DNA of 64,000 nucleotides, taken from positions 62,001-126,000 of the forward strand of contig CAVPUM010000007.1 in the NCBI GenBank assembly GCA_963708855.1, read 5' to 3'. The position numbers were made by a program, and so were the translations under genes. The stretch comes from CAIWHR01 sp963708855. Its GTDB lineage: Bacteria; Pseudomonadota; Gammaproteobacteria; Burkholderiales; Casimicrobiaceae. Under the pieces are notes generated by a model. That model ran no database searches, was not told the DNA's origin, and was given only the letters and a program-made list of their open reading frames with translations. This document shows, piece by piece, positions 8,683 through 16,854 of this stretch (position 1 is the stretch's first letter; each line of letters opens with the position of its first letter).

Positions 8683-10477
8683 TTGAAGCGCACTGATTAT
8701 TGTGGACGAATCGACCGCCGCCATCTCGGCCAGACCATCACGCTGATGGGCTGGGTGCACCGCCGCCGCGACCACGGCGGCGTCATCTTCGTCGATCTGC
8801 GCGACCGCGAAGGGTCTCGTGCAGATCGTCTTCAACCCCGACCGCGCCGCCACGTTCGCCGCCGCCGAAACGCTGCGCAACGAGTTCGTGATCCGCGTGA
8901 CCGGGCTCGTGCGGCTGCGCCCGGAGGGCGGCGCCAATCCGAACCTCGTTTCCGGCGAGATCGAGGTGCTCGCGCACGAGATGGAGATCCTGAACGCGGC
9001 GCAGACGCCGCCGTTCCCGCTCGACGACGAGAACCTGTCGGAGACGGTCCGGCTCCAGCACCGCGTCATCGACCTGCGCCGGCCGCAGATGCAGAAGAAC
9101 CTGATGCTGCGCCACCGGGCCGCGATGGCCGCGCGCAAGTACCTCGACGCGAACGGATTCGTCGACATCGAAACACCGGTGCTCTACAAGTCGACGCCCG
9201 AAGGCGCGCGCGAATTCCTCGTGCCGTCGCGGATTCACCACGGGATGTTCTACGCGTTGCCGCAGTCCCCGCAGCTGTTCAAGCAGATGCTGATGATGGC
9301 CGGCTTCGACCGCTACTACCAGATCGTCAAGTGCTTCCGCGACGAGGACCTGCGCGCCGACCGCCAGCCGGAGTTCACGCAGATCGACATCGAGACGTCG
9401 TTCCTCGACGAGCTCGAGATCCGCGAGATCATGGAAGGACTCGTCCGCGCGATGTTCAGGGACGCGCTGGGCGTCGAGCTGCCCGACCCGTTCCCGGTGA
9501 TGCAGTTCGCCGACGCGATGCGCGACTACGGCTCGGACAAGCCCGACTTGCGCATCCCGCTCAAGCTCACCGAGCTCACCGACGTGATGAAGACGGTGGA
9601 CTTCAAGGTGTTTCGCGCCGCCGCGGAGCTGCCCAACGGACGCGTGGCGGCGCTCTGCGTTCCCGGCGGCGGCACGCTGACGCGGAAGGAGATCGACGAC
9701 TACACGACGTTCGTCAAGATCTACGGCATCGGCGGGCTCGCGTACATCAAGGTCAACGACGCGGCGAAGCCGAACGAGGAAGGGCTGCAGTCGCCGATCG
9801 TCAAGTTTCTCTCGGCCGACGTGCTGGCCACGATCATCGAGCGCACCGGCGCCCGGACCGGAGACCTCGTGTTCTTCGCCGCCGATCGCGAAAAGGTCGT
9901 CAACGACGCGCTTGGCGCGTTGCGCGCCAAGATCGGCACCGAGCGCGGCCTCGTCGCCCCCGGCTGGAAGCCGCTGTGGGTCGTCGACTTCCCGATGTTC
10001 GAGTTCGACGAGGAGAAGAAGACCTGGGGCGCGCGGCATCATCCGTTCACCGCGCCGAAGGAAGGCCACGATGTCCTGTTCGCGACGGACCCCGGAAAGG
10101 CCATCGCCAAGGCCTACGACGTGGTCCTGAACGGCTGGGAGATCGGCGGGGGCTCGGTGCGCATCCACAAGCCCGAAGTGCAGGCGAAGGTCTTCTCCGC
10201 ACTCAGGATCAGCCCCGAGGACCAGCGGAAGAAGTTCGGCTTCCTGCTCGACGCGCTGTCCTACGGCGCGCCCCCGCACGGCGGCATTGCGTTCGGTTTC
10301 GACCGGCTCGTCGCGATGATGGCCGGCGTCGACCAGATTCGCGACGTGATCGCGTTCCCGAAGACCCAGCGCGGGCAGGACCTCCTCATCGACACGCCCA
10401 CGGCCGTCACCGAGCAGCAGCTGCGCGATCTTCACATCAAGGTGCGGCAGACCGAGACGACCCGTCCCGCCGGCTGA
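8683..10477 (+). CDS. aspS: Aspartyl-tRNA synthetase (one frameshift)
   Basis: Class II synthetase of bacterial AspRS type, about 597 residues. The N-terminal anticodon-binding OB fold starts RTDYCGRIDRRHLGQTITLM. Motif 1 lies around residue 140 (RHRAAMAARKYLDANGF), the flipping region is YKSTPEGAREFLVPSR, motif 2 is CFRDEDLRADRQPEFTQID, the GAD insertion is mid-protein, and motif 3 is PHGGIAFGFDRLVAMM. The start is TTG 8683. One frame change near 8810 (GAAGGGTCTC) is cured by dropping a G; since the enzyme is essential this is almost certainly a sequence error. It charges tRNA-Asp in the cytoplasm. Confidence 0.95.
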
Positions 10478-10481
10478 GATG

Positions 10482-10632
10482 AACGGCCCCCACGCTCACT
10501 GCGTTTGCTGCCGCCGGGGCGCTCAGTGCCCTTCGGGCGGCCGGGCGGGCAGATGCGCGGCCCCCACGCTCATTGCGTTCGCTGCCCCCCGCGGGGGCGC
10601 TCAGTGCCCGTCGGGCGGCCGCGCGGGCACTG
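10482..10632 (+). repeat. Two tandem copies of an intergenic repeat
   Basis: Copies at about 10482-10555 and 10558-10632 share the order GCCCCCACGCTCA(C/T)TGCGTT, TCAGTGCCC(T/G)TCGGGCGGCC and CGGGCA. The second copy contains the inverted repeat CCCCCCGCGGGGGC. A third copy lies at 41990-42066. The element follows the end of aspS and may act as a transcription terminator. It belongs to a short repeat class frequent in Burkholderiales. Confidence 0.75.
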
Positions 10633-10703
10633 ACCCGCATCTCTGGCGCAGCCCGGCGCGTTGACGGACAATCGCGTCCTATCCATGACCGAGTTTCTCC
10701 CCA

Positions 10704-11099
10704 ATGCCGAGCGTTTCGCGATGGCGCAGGAACCTGTGCGGCATCGCGCTGCTGCTGTTCCTCACGGCAGGCATCGCCTTCGACTGCGTCTGCCCGCACC
10801 ACGCCGCAGACGCTGCCGAAGTCGCTCTCGCCGACCTGCCGAAGGAGGCGCGCGACGTCCACGCACTGGTGGGCAAGGGTGGACCGTTCCCGTTCGACCG
10901 GGACGGCGTCGTGTTCGGCAATCGCGAGAAGCTGTTGCCGGCCAAGCCGCGCGGCTACTACCACGAGTACACCGTGCGCACGCCCGGCGTGACGAGCCGC
11001 GGCGGCCGCCGTCTCGTTTGCGGCGGCCCGACGAAGGCCCCCGACGCGTGCTATTACACCGATGACCACTACCGATCGTTCCGAAAGATCCGCCCATGA
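10704..11099 (+). CDS. Secreted barnase-type ribonuclease (N1/T1 fold)
   Basis: A 131-residue protein with an N-terminal hydrophobic export signal (NLCGIALLLFLTAGIAFDC) followed by a compact RNase domain. Barnase-family features are visible: LPKEARDVHALVGKGGPFPF, FGNREKLLP, and the catalytic set of Glu near residue 88 (YYHEYTV), Arg in SRGGRRLVCGG and His122 (YYTDDHYRSF). Such enzymes cleave RNA after guanine and are toxic inside the cell. Its TGA overlaps the ATG of a barstar gene, giving a coupled toxin/inhibitor pair. Whether it is a secreted scavenging enzyme or a competition toxin cannot be decided here. Confidence 0.88.
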   Translation: MPSVSRWRRNLCGIALLLFLTAGIAFDCVCPHHAADAAEVALADLPKEARDVHALVGKGGPFPFDRDGVVFGNREKLLPAKPRGYYHEYTVRTPGVTSRGGRRLVCGGPTKAPDACYYTDDHYRSFRKIRP

Positions 11100-11485
11100 A
11101 GCTGCCCGATCTGCACGACCTCGAAATCGCAGGTGTTCACGCGTTGCAGGGTGACGTCCATGCGCTCGCGGCGGCCGCGACGGCGGCCAAGCTGCGTTTT
11201 GCCGCGGCCGATCTCAGGGGAGTCAACAGCAAGGCGGAGCTGCTGACGGCATTGGCGAAAGGCCTGGGCCTCCCCGGGCACTTCGGCAACAACTGGGACG
11301 CCCTCGCCGATTCGGTCGAGGATGGCGACTGGCTCGGCAAGAACGGCTGCGTGATCGCGGTGTCGCACTCCGGCGCCTATCGGAAAGCGCACGGCATCGA
11401 CTGGACGACGTGCGAGGACATCCTCGCCGAAGCATCCGACTACTGGCGGGAACGACACAAGCCGTTCTGGGTTTTCGTCGACTGA
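11096..11485 (+). CDS. Barstar-family ribonuclease inhibitor
   Basis: A 129-residue cytoplasmic protein with the barstar core. ADLRGVNSKAELLTALAKGL is followed by LPGHFGNNWDALADSVEDGD, the helix that plugs the RNase active site, with conserved N-N-W-D-A-L and acidic residues, and then a C-terminal FWVFVD strand. The start ATG at 11096 overlaps the stop of the barnase-like gene, so the inhibitor is made together with the enzyme. Its role is to neutralise the RNase before export or to give self-immunity. Confidence 0.9.
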   Translation: MKLPDLHDLEIAGVHALQGDVHALAAAATAAKLRFAAADLRGVNSKAELLTALAKGLGLPGHFGNNWDALADSVEDGDWLGKNGCVIAVSHSGAYRKAHGIDWTTCEDILAEASDYWRERHKPFWVFVD

Positions 11486-11585
11486 AGCGCGACGCGGCGA
11501 TCGGTCGCTCGCCAGGTTGCGGTGGGCGTGACAGACCGGCCGCCGCCGGCGCCGCCCGCCGGCGGCCGCAGCGACAGGATCCCGC

Positions 11586-12041
11586 ATGGGCACGAAGATC
11601 CCCGTCTCGACACTGGTGCTGGTCGCCACACGCGATCTGCGCGTATTGTTGATCGAACGCGCGGATGCCCCGGATTACTGGCAGTCGGTGACCGGCAGCC
11701 AGGAGCCCGGCGAAACGCTCGTCGAAACGGCGAACCGCGAGCTGCTCGAGGAAACCGGGATCGACGCCGCGGCGCATGGCGGCCTCGCCGACTGGAAGCT
11801 GTCGAACGTCTACGCGATCTTTCCGCGCTGGCGCCATCGCTATCCGCCGGACACGACGCACAATACCGAGCACGTCTTCGCGCTGCTGGTGCCCGAACCC
11901 GTCGCGGTGCGGCTCGATCCGCGCGAGCATCGCTCGTACGTCTGGCTTCCCTGGGAAGAGGCCGCGGCGAAGTGCTTTTCCTGGTCGAATCGCGACGCTA
12001 TCCGTCTGCTGCCGGAACGGATCGCGCGTCCCGCAGGCTGA
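11586..12041 (+). CDS. nudB: Nudix hydrolase NudB, dihydroneopterin triphosphate pyrophosphatase
   Basis: A 151-residue Nudix protein. The Nudix box is complete at residues ~37-59 (GSQEPGETLVETANRELLEE followed by TG). DYWQSVTGS before the box and the downstream RWRHRYPPDTTHNTEHVFAL stretch are typical of NudB. The enzyme removes pyrophosphate from dihydroneopterin triphosphate in folate synthesis. Location downstream of aspS is usual in betaproteobacteria; here the barnase/barstar pair sits between them. It is convergent with fumC. Confidence 0.85.
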   Translation: MGTKIPVSTLVLVATRDLRVLLIERADAPDYWQSVTGSQEPGETLVETANRELLEETGIDAAAHGGLADWKLSNVYAIFPRWRHRYPPDTTHNTEHVFALLVPEPVAVRLDPREHRSYVWLPWEEAAAKCFSWSNRDAIRLLPERIARPAG

Positions 12042-12049
12042 CCGCTCCG

Positions 12050-13451
12050 TCACGATCCCGGACCGACCATCCGCTCGGGCCGCACCCAGGCATCGAATTC
12101 ATCCGCGGTGACATAGCCGAGCGCCAGCGCCGCGGCCTTGAGCGTCGTGCCCTCGCGGTGCGCCTTCTTCGCGATCTCGGCGGACTTGTCGTAGCCGATG
12201 TGCGGATTCAGCGCGGTGACGAGCATCAGCGAGCGGGCAACGAGCTCCGCGATGCGCTCGCGGTCGGGCTCGATCCCGCGCGCGCAGTTCACGTCGAAGC
12301 TCGCCATGCCGTCGGCCAGCAGGCGCACGCTCTGCAGCAGGTTGTGGATGACGAGCGGCTTGTAGACATTGAGCTCGAAGTTGCCGGACGCGCCGCCGAC
12401 GCCGACGGCCACGTCGTTGCCCATCACCTGCGCGGCAATCATCGTCAGCGCCTCGCATTGCGTCGGATTGACCTTGCCCGGCATGATGGAGCTCCCCGGC
12501 TCGTTCTCGGGAATCGTGATCTCGCCCAGGCCCGACCGCGGTCCGCTCGCGAGCCAGCGCACGTCATTGGCGATCTTCATCAGCGCGCCGGCGAGCCCGC
12601 GCAGCGCGCCGTGCAGGTGCACCATCGCGTCGTTGGCCGCGAGGGCCTCGAACTTGCTGGGGGCGGTGACGAACGGCAGGCCCGTGCACGCCGCGATGTC
12701 CGCGGCGACGCGCGCGCCGAATTCGGGATGGGCATTGAGGCCGGTGCCCACTGCCGTGCCGCCCAGCGCCAGCTCGAACACATGGGGCAGCGCCGCCTCG
12801 ATGTGCGTCCTGGCATGCGCGAGCTGCGCCACATAGCCCGAGAACTCCTGGCCGAGCGTCAGCGGCGTCGCGTCCTGCAGATGCGTGCGGCCGATCTTGA
12901 CGATGCCGGAGAACGCCGCCGCCTTCCCGGCCAGCGTGGCGCGCAGCGCGTCGAGCGCGGGCAGGAGATCGCGCGTGACGGTCTGCGCCGCCGCGACGTT
13001 CATCGCCGTCGGAAAGACGTCGTTCGACGACTGGCCGCGGTTGACGTCGTCGTTCGGATGGACGAGCCGGCCTTCGCCGCGCGGCCCGCCGAGGATTTCC
13101 GAGGCGCGATTGGCGAGCACCTCGTTGACGTTCATGTTGGTCTGCGTGCCGGAGCCCGTCTGCCAGACCGCGAGCGGGAATTCGGCCGCGTGGAGTCCGG
13201 CGAGCGCTTCGTCCGCGGCGGCGACGATCGCGTCCGCGGTCCGCTGCGGAAGCAGCGCCGAGGCCCGCGTTGACCCGCGCCGCCGATCGCTTGACGATCA
13301 GCAGCGCGCGAATCAGCGCTTCCGGCATCTTCTCGGTCGAGATCCGGAAATGCAGCAGCGAGCGCTGCGTCTGCGCGCCCCAGAGCCGGTCGGCCGGCAC
13401 TTCGATCGGGCCGAACGTGTCGCGCTCGATGCGCACGGAATGCTCGGTCAT
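12050..13451 (-). CDS. fumC: Class II fumarate hydratase (one frameshift)
   Basis: Interconverts fumarate and malate in the TCA cycle. Opens RIERDTFGPIEVPADRLWGAQTQRS, here split: RIERDTFGPIEVPAD then RLWGAQTQRS, and carries SGTQTNMNVNEVLANR, HPNDDVNRGQSSNDVFPTAM, KIGRTHLQDATPLTLGQEF and the superfamily signature GSSIMPGKVNPTQCEA. The C-terminus is also intact (TALNPHIGYDKSAEIAKKAH). The frame changes near 13265, where one extra base on the coding strand separates NAGL from LLPQRTADAI. About 466 residues after repair. It is transcribed away from the M64 peptidase group. Confidence 0.92.
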
Positions 13452-13621
13452 GTCAGGCCTCCGTCGGGGAGTCGAAGGCGACACTTTCGCACATCTGGTA
13501 GCCTGCCAGTCTTCTGCCGCCCGATCCGATGCCCAGGCACGGCCGGATGCCCCGAACGCCACGCCGGAGACAAGGATGCCGATCCGGGGTGGGCGGCCCA
13601 GGCTTTCTTGTGGAGGTTCCC

Positions 13622-14126
13622 ATGCCCGCGAAGGATCCGCCGACCGCTGCTCCGGTCCCGACTCCCCCAGCCACGCTGCGTCTCACGTTCGCCTACCGCG
13701 GCCGCGACGTGCAACTTGTCGCGACGCAGCGCGTTGCAATGATCGCCCCTCCGTCCGTGACGCCGGCGCCCGCGCAAGGCCAGTCCGGTTACTGGATCGA
13801 GCTGCGCGGTGCAACGGGAGACCTGCTGTTTCACCGTGCCTTATCCTCGCCGGTCCGGGTCGACGTCGAAGTGTTTGCGGACGACGCCGGGCAGTCGATG
13901 CAACGCGTGCCCGTGCCGTCGCCGGAGGGACAGTTCGACGTGCTGGTGCCCGACCTGCCTGCCGCGAGAGACCTTCGTTTTCTTCGGCACGCCGTCCGGG
14001 GCCGCGTCGGAGGCGGCGCCCTCGCGCGAAGTGTTCCGCGCCGAAGTGAACGAGCTCCGCAAGCCACGCAGCGCAGCGCCGGCACCCGATACCGGGCCCA
14101 CGCCAAGGGAAGGCGACCGCAAATGA
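13622..14126 (+). CDS. Uncharacterised protein coupled to the M64 peptidase (frameshifted)
   Basis: About 167 residues after repair of one shift near 13965. I do not recognise the family. It has a Pro/Ala-rich N-terminus without a signal peptide, a beta-rich middle (TLRLTFAYRGRDVQLVATQR, SGYWIELRGATGDLLFHRAL, VRVDVEVFADD), a strand FVFFGTPSG and a charged Pro-rich tail. The start ATG 13622 follows GGAGG. Its TGA overlaps the ATG of the M64 peptidase gene (14123-14126), so the two are made together and may act together, for example as chaperone, adaptor or inhibitor. That role is inference only. Confidence 0.6.
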
Positions 14127-15808
14127 GCGCGGCGGACGGATTCGTCGGCGGCACGGTCAAGGTCGTCGACCACGGGCCGAACGGCGCGCGCTACAACATC
14201 GTCATCGTCGGCGATGGCTATCGCGCCGCCGATGCGGCCAAATATCATGCGGATGTTCAGGGCTTCGTCGACGCGCTGCGCGGCACGGCCCCGTTCGCCG
14301 ACCTCTGGTGCGGCATCAACATTCACCGCGTCGACGTCGTCTCGACCGACGGCGGCGCGGACGATCCGGCCTCGTGCGGGGATCTCAGCGCCGGGTCCGG
14401 CGCGGCGCCGAGAACCTACTTCGACTCGACGTTCTGCGGTGGCGGCGCCATCCGGCGCCTGCTGACCTGCGACGGCACGAGTGCGCAGAACGTGGCCCGG
14501 GCGCAGGTGCCCGAAGCCCACATGACCCTGGTGATCGTCAACTCCCCGCTCTACGGCGGCTCGGGCGGTTCCGTGGCGACGTTTTCGACGCACGCGAGTG
14601 CGGCGGAGATCGCGTTGCATGAGATGGGACACACGGCATTCGGTCTCGCCGACGAGTACGAATACTATGCCGGCTGCTCGAGCGGCGAGGCCGACAGGAA
14701 CAATTACGTCGGCGGCGAGCCGGCGGAGCCCAACGTCACGCTGAACGCCAACCGGAACACCATCAAGTGGAAGGGTGCGCTGACATCGCCGGCAGACGCG
14801 CTGCCGACGACCGTCAACGGGAACTGCGCGCAGTGCGATACGCAGGCGAATCCGAAGCCCGCGGGCTACGTCGGCGCTTACACCGGCGCGCGCTACTACC
14901 ACTGCGGCTGTTACCGCCCGACGTACGACTGCCGGATGCGCACGCTGGGCAAGCCGTTCTGCGCGGTTTGCCAGAAGATCATCCGGGATACGCTGCGCCC
15001 TTACCTGCCCGCGGCCTACCAGGGACTGTGGTGGGCAGCACCCGCCGGCGCCGAGTCGGGCTGGGGAATCAATTTCGCGCACCAGGGCGACACGATCTTC
15101 GCGACCTGGTTCACGTACGACGCCGGTGGCAGGGCCTGGTGGCTGTCGATGACGGCCGTGAAGACCGCGTGGAACGTCTACACCGGCACGCTGTTCGAAA
15201 CGCGCGGACCGCCGTTCAACGCCATGCCGTTCAACCCGGCACTGGTCACCAAGAACGCCGTCGGAACCGGCACGCTGACGTTCACCGATGCGAACAACGC
15301 CAGCTTTGCTTTCAACGTGAACGGTGTGAACCGGACCAAGGCCATCACCCGCCAGGCTTTCGGTCCGCTGCCGACATGCACGTTCGGCGTGCAGCAGGCA
15401 TTGAGCCTCGCCACCAATTACCAGGACCTGTGGTGGGCCGCGCCGGCCGGCGCCGAATCCGGATGGGGGATCAACTTCACGCACCAGGGAAACACGATTT
15501 TCGCCACCTGGTTCACCTACCACTTCGATGGCTCGCCACTGTGGCTGTCGGTCACCGCCAGCAACACGGCACCGGGCGTCTACGCCGGAACGCTCTACCT
15601 GACGAGCGGGCCCGCCTTCGATGCCGTGCCGTTCCTTCCGGCGAATGTCGTGCTGACGCCCGTCGGCACGGCAACCCTGACGTTCGCCAACGGCAACAGC
15701 GCGACGTTTGCGTACACGATCACGCTCGGCACGCCACCGGTCGCGGTGACACAGACGAAACAGATCACGCGCCAGATATTCCAGGCGCCCGGCACTGTCT
15801 GCCAGTGA
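14123..15808 (+). CDS. M64-type metallopeptidase with two C-terminal GWG repeat domains
   Basis: 561 residues. The N-terminal ~290 residues are an IgA-peptidase-like M64 domain: ARYNIVIVGDGYRAADAAKY at the start and the zinc motif HEMGHTAFGLADEYEYY, with H166, E167 and H170 and a downstream D/E. A Cys-rich part follows (GNCAQCDTQ, YHCGCYRPTYDCRM, FCAVCQ). Two ~130-residue repeats then run from about 296-425 and 430-560, each opening with LWWAAPAGAESGWGINF and HQG(D/N)TIFATWFTY and ending TRQ(A/I)F. No N-terminal signal peptide is visible, which is odd for an M64 enzyme. It is coupled to the upstream gene by an ATGA overlap. Confidence 0.8.
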   Translation: MSAADGFVGGTVKVVDHGPNGARYNIVIVGDGYRAADAAKYHADVQGFVDALRGTAPFADLWCGINIHRVDVVSTDGGADDPASCGDLSAGSGAAPRTYFDSTFCGGGAIRRLLTCDGTSAQNVARAQVPEAHMTLVIVNSPLYGGSGGSVATFSTHASAAEIALHEMGHTAFGLADEYEYYAGCSSGEADRNNYVGGEPAEPNVTLNANRNTIKWKGALTSPADALPTTVNGNCAQCDTQANPKPAGYVGAYTGARYYHCGCYRPTYDCRMRTLGKPFCAVCQKIIRDTLRPYLPAAYQGLWWAAPAGAESGWGINFAHQGDTIFATWFTYDAGGRAWWLSMTAVKTAWNVYTGTLFETRGPPFNAMPFNPALVTKNAVGTGTLTFTDANNASFAFNVNGVNRTKAITRQAFGPLPTCTFGVQQALSLATNYQDLWWAAPAGAESGWGINFTHQGNTIFATWFTYHFDGSPLWLSVTASNTAPGVYAGTLYLTSGPAFDAVPFLPANVVLTPVGTATLTFANGNSATFAYTITLGTPPVAVTQTKQITRQIFQAPGTVCQ

Positions 15809-15950
15809 TCCGCAAGCCGCAGTTCGCGCGGCGAAATCCTGGTTGTCTGACAATCGTCAAGGCGACGGGCGCTTCCTTGTGCAACACTTTTCGATGATGG
15901 GAGGCTGACAGGGTTCCAGCGATCCCATCCGGAAACGCAAGGAGATCGAC

Positions 15951-16742
15951 ATGCTCAAGCGCGTCGATCCTGTTTGCACTTCTTCTCTTCACGTCAGCGC
16001 ACGCTGGCGCCGAGGGATACGGCGACGTCTACTACAACCCGGCAGAGCCTGGATGGGGCGTCTTTCTCATCCAGAGCGACGTCACCCAGTTCGCGCATTC
16101 TTCATCTACGGGCCGGACGGCAAGCCCACCTGGTACACGGCGCAACTCATGGAGGACGCCGGCGGCAACTTCACCGGCACGCTCTACGCCACCACCGGCA
16201 CGTACTTCGCCGACCCGTGGCAGGGCTACAACATCGCTGCCGTCGGCACGGCGTCGTTCCAGCCGACCGACGCCTACCACGCCACGCTGCGCTATTCGTT
16301 CACCGGCGGCCCGACGATCGAAAAGTCGGTCGAGCGCCAGACGCTCACACCTTACCAGCTGGCCGGCAATTACTCGGGATCGATGTCCGGGACCATTGCC
16401 GGCTGCGCCAACCCCGTCGACGACAACGCGCATTTCCGCGGCAGGTACAATCTCACGGTCACGCAGACGGAAGACACGGCGTCGACACTCACCTTCACCT
16501 TTGTCGACACCGACAATAGCGGCATCGTTTGCACGGGGACGGGCCCGATGACTCATTTCGGCACCCGGTACAAGCTCAACGGCCAGTTCAGTTGCACCGG
16601 ACAAGGCCTTACCCCGACGCCGACCCCGGCAACCATCGATTCCTACCATCCCACCGGGCAGGGCATCGAGGGTCGCTTGACCACTACCACGGTCGACGGC
16701 TGCAGATTGTCGCTGCAATTCGCCGCGGTGCAAAACAACTGA
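15951..16742 (+). CDS. Secreted protein with GWG-type domain (frameshifted near N-terminus)
   Basis: After repair near 15963 and 16082 the protein starts with a signal peptide (SILFALLLFTSAHAGAEG). It then shows a domain related to the repeats of the M64 peptidase: EPGWGVFLIQSDVTQFA, GPDGKPTWYTAQL, FTGTLYATTGTYFADPW, AVGTASF and an Arg-Gln end (SVERQTL). A second beta-rich part follows with Cys pairs (GTIAGCANPVD, GIVCTGTG, FSCTGQG, VDGCRLSLQF), likely disulfide bonded. ATG 15951 is preceded by AAGGAG. No known family name comes to mind; location is periplasmic or extracellular. Confidence 0.7.
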   Translation: MLKRVDPVCTSSLHVSARWRRGIRRRLLQPGRAWMGRLSHPERRHPVRAFFIYGPDGKPTWYTAQLMEDAGGNFTGTLYATTGTYFADPWQGYNIAAVGTASFQPTDAYHATLRYSFTGGPTIEKSVERQTLTPYQLAGNYSGSMSGTIAGCANPVDDNAHFRGRYNLTVTQTEDTASTLTFTFVDTDNSGIVCTGTGPMTHFGTRYKLNGQFSCTGQGLTPTPTPATIDSYHPTGQGIEGRLTTTTVDGCRLSLQFAAVQNN

Positions 16743-16805
16743 CGTCGCCGTCGCTTGCGGCGATCTGCGCTGGACATGCATCCGGGCAGGCATGCCCGGA
16801 CGCGG

Positions 16806-16830
16806 AAAAAGGGGCGCCCGCGGGCGCCCC
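16806..16830 (-). terminator. Intrinsic terminator after pnp
   Basis: A 10-bp perfect stem GGGGCGCCCG/CGGGCGCCCC at 16811-16830 is followed on the reverse strand by TTTTT (16806-16810). It lies 25 bases beyond the pnp stop. On the + strand it is followed by TCTGTTT, so it may also stop transcription from the 15951-16742 gene. Confidence 0.85.
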
Positions 16831-16854
16831 TCTGTTTCACGCCTTCGCGGTCAA

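Noticed and set aside
8683..8830. aspS as a pseudogene or a programmed frameshift
   Set aside because: The gene is essential, otherwise perfect, and the shift has no slippery site; it matches the general surplus-G pattern.
8783..10435. A 550-codon open frame antisense to aspS
   Set aside because: It mirrors aspS codon bias, is His/Val/Arg-rich and has no domain; aspS on the + strand is unmistakable.
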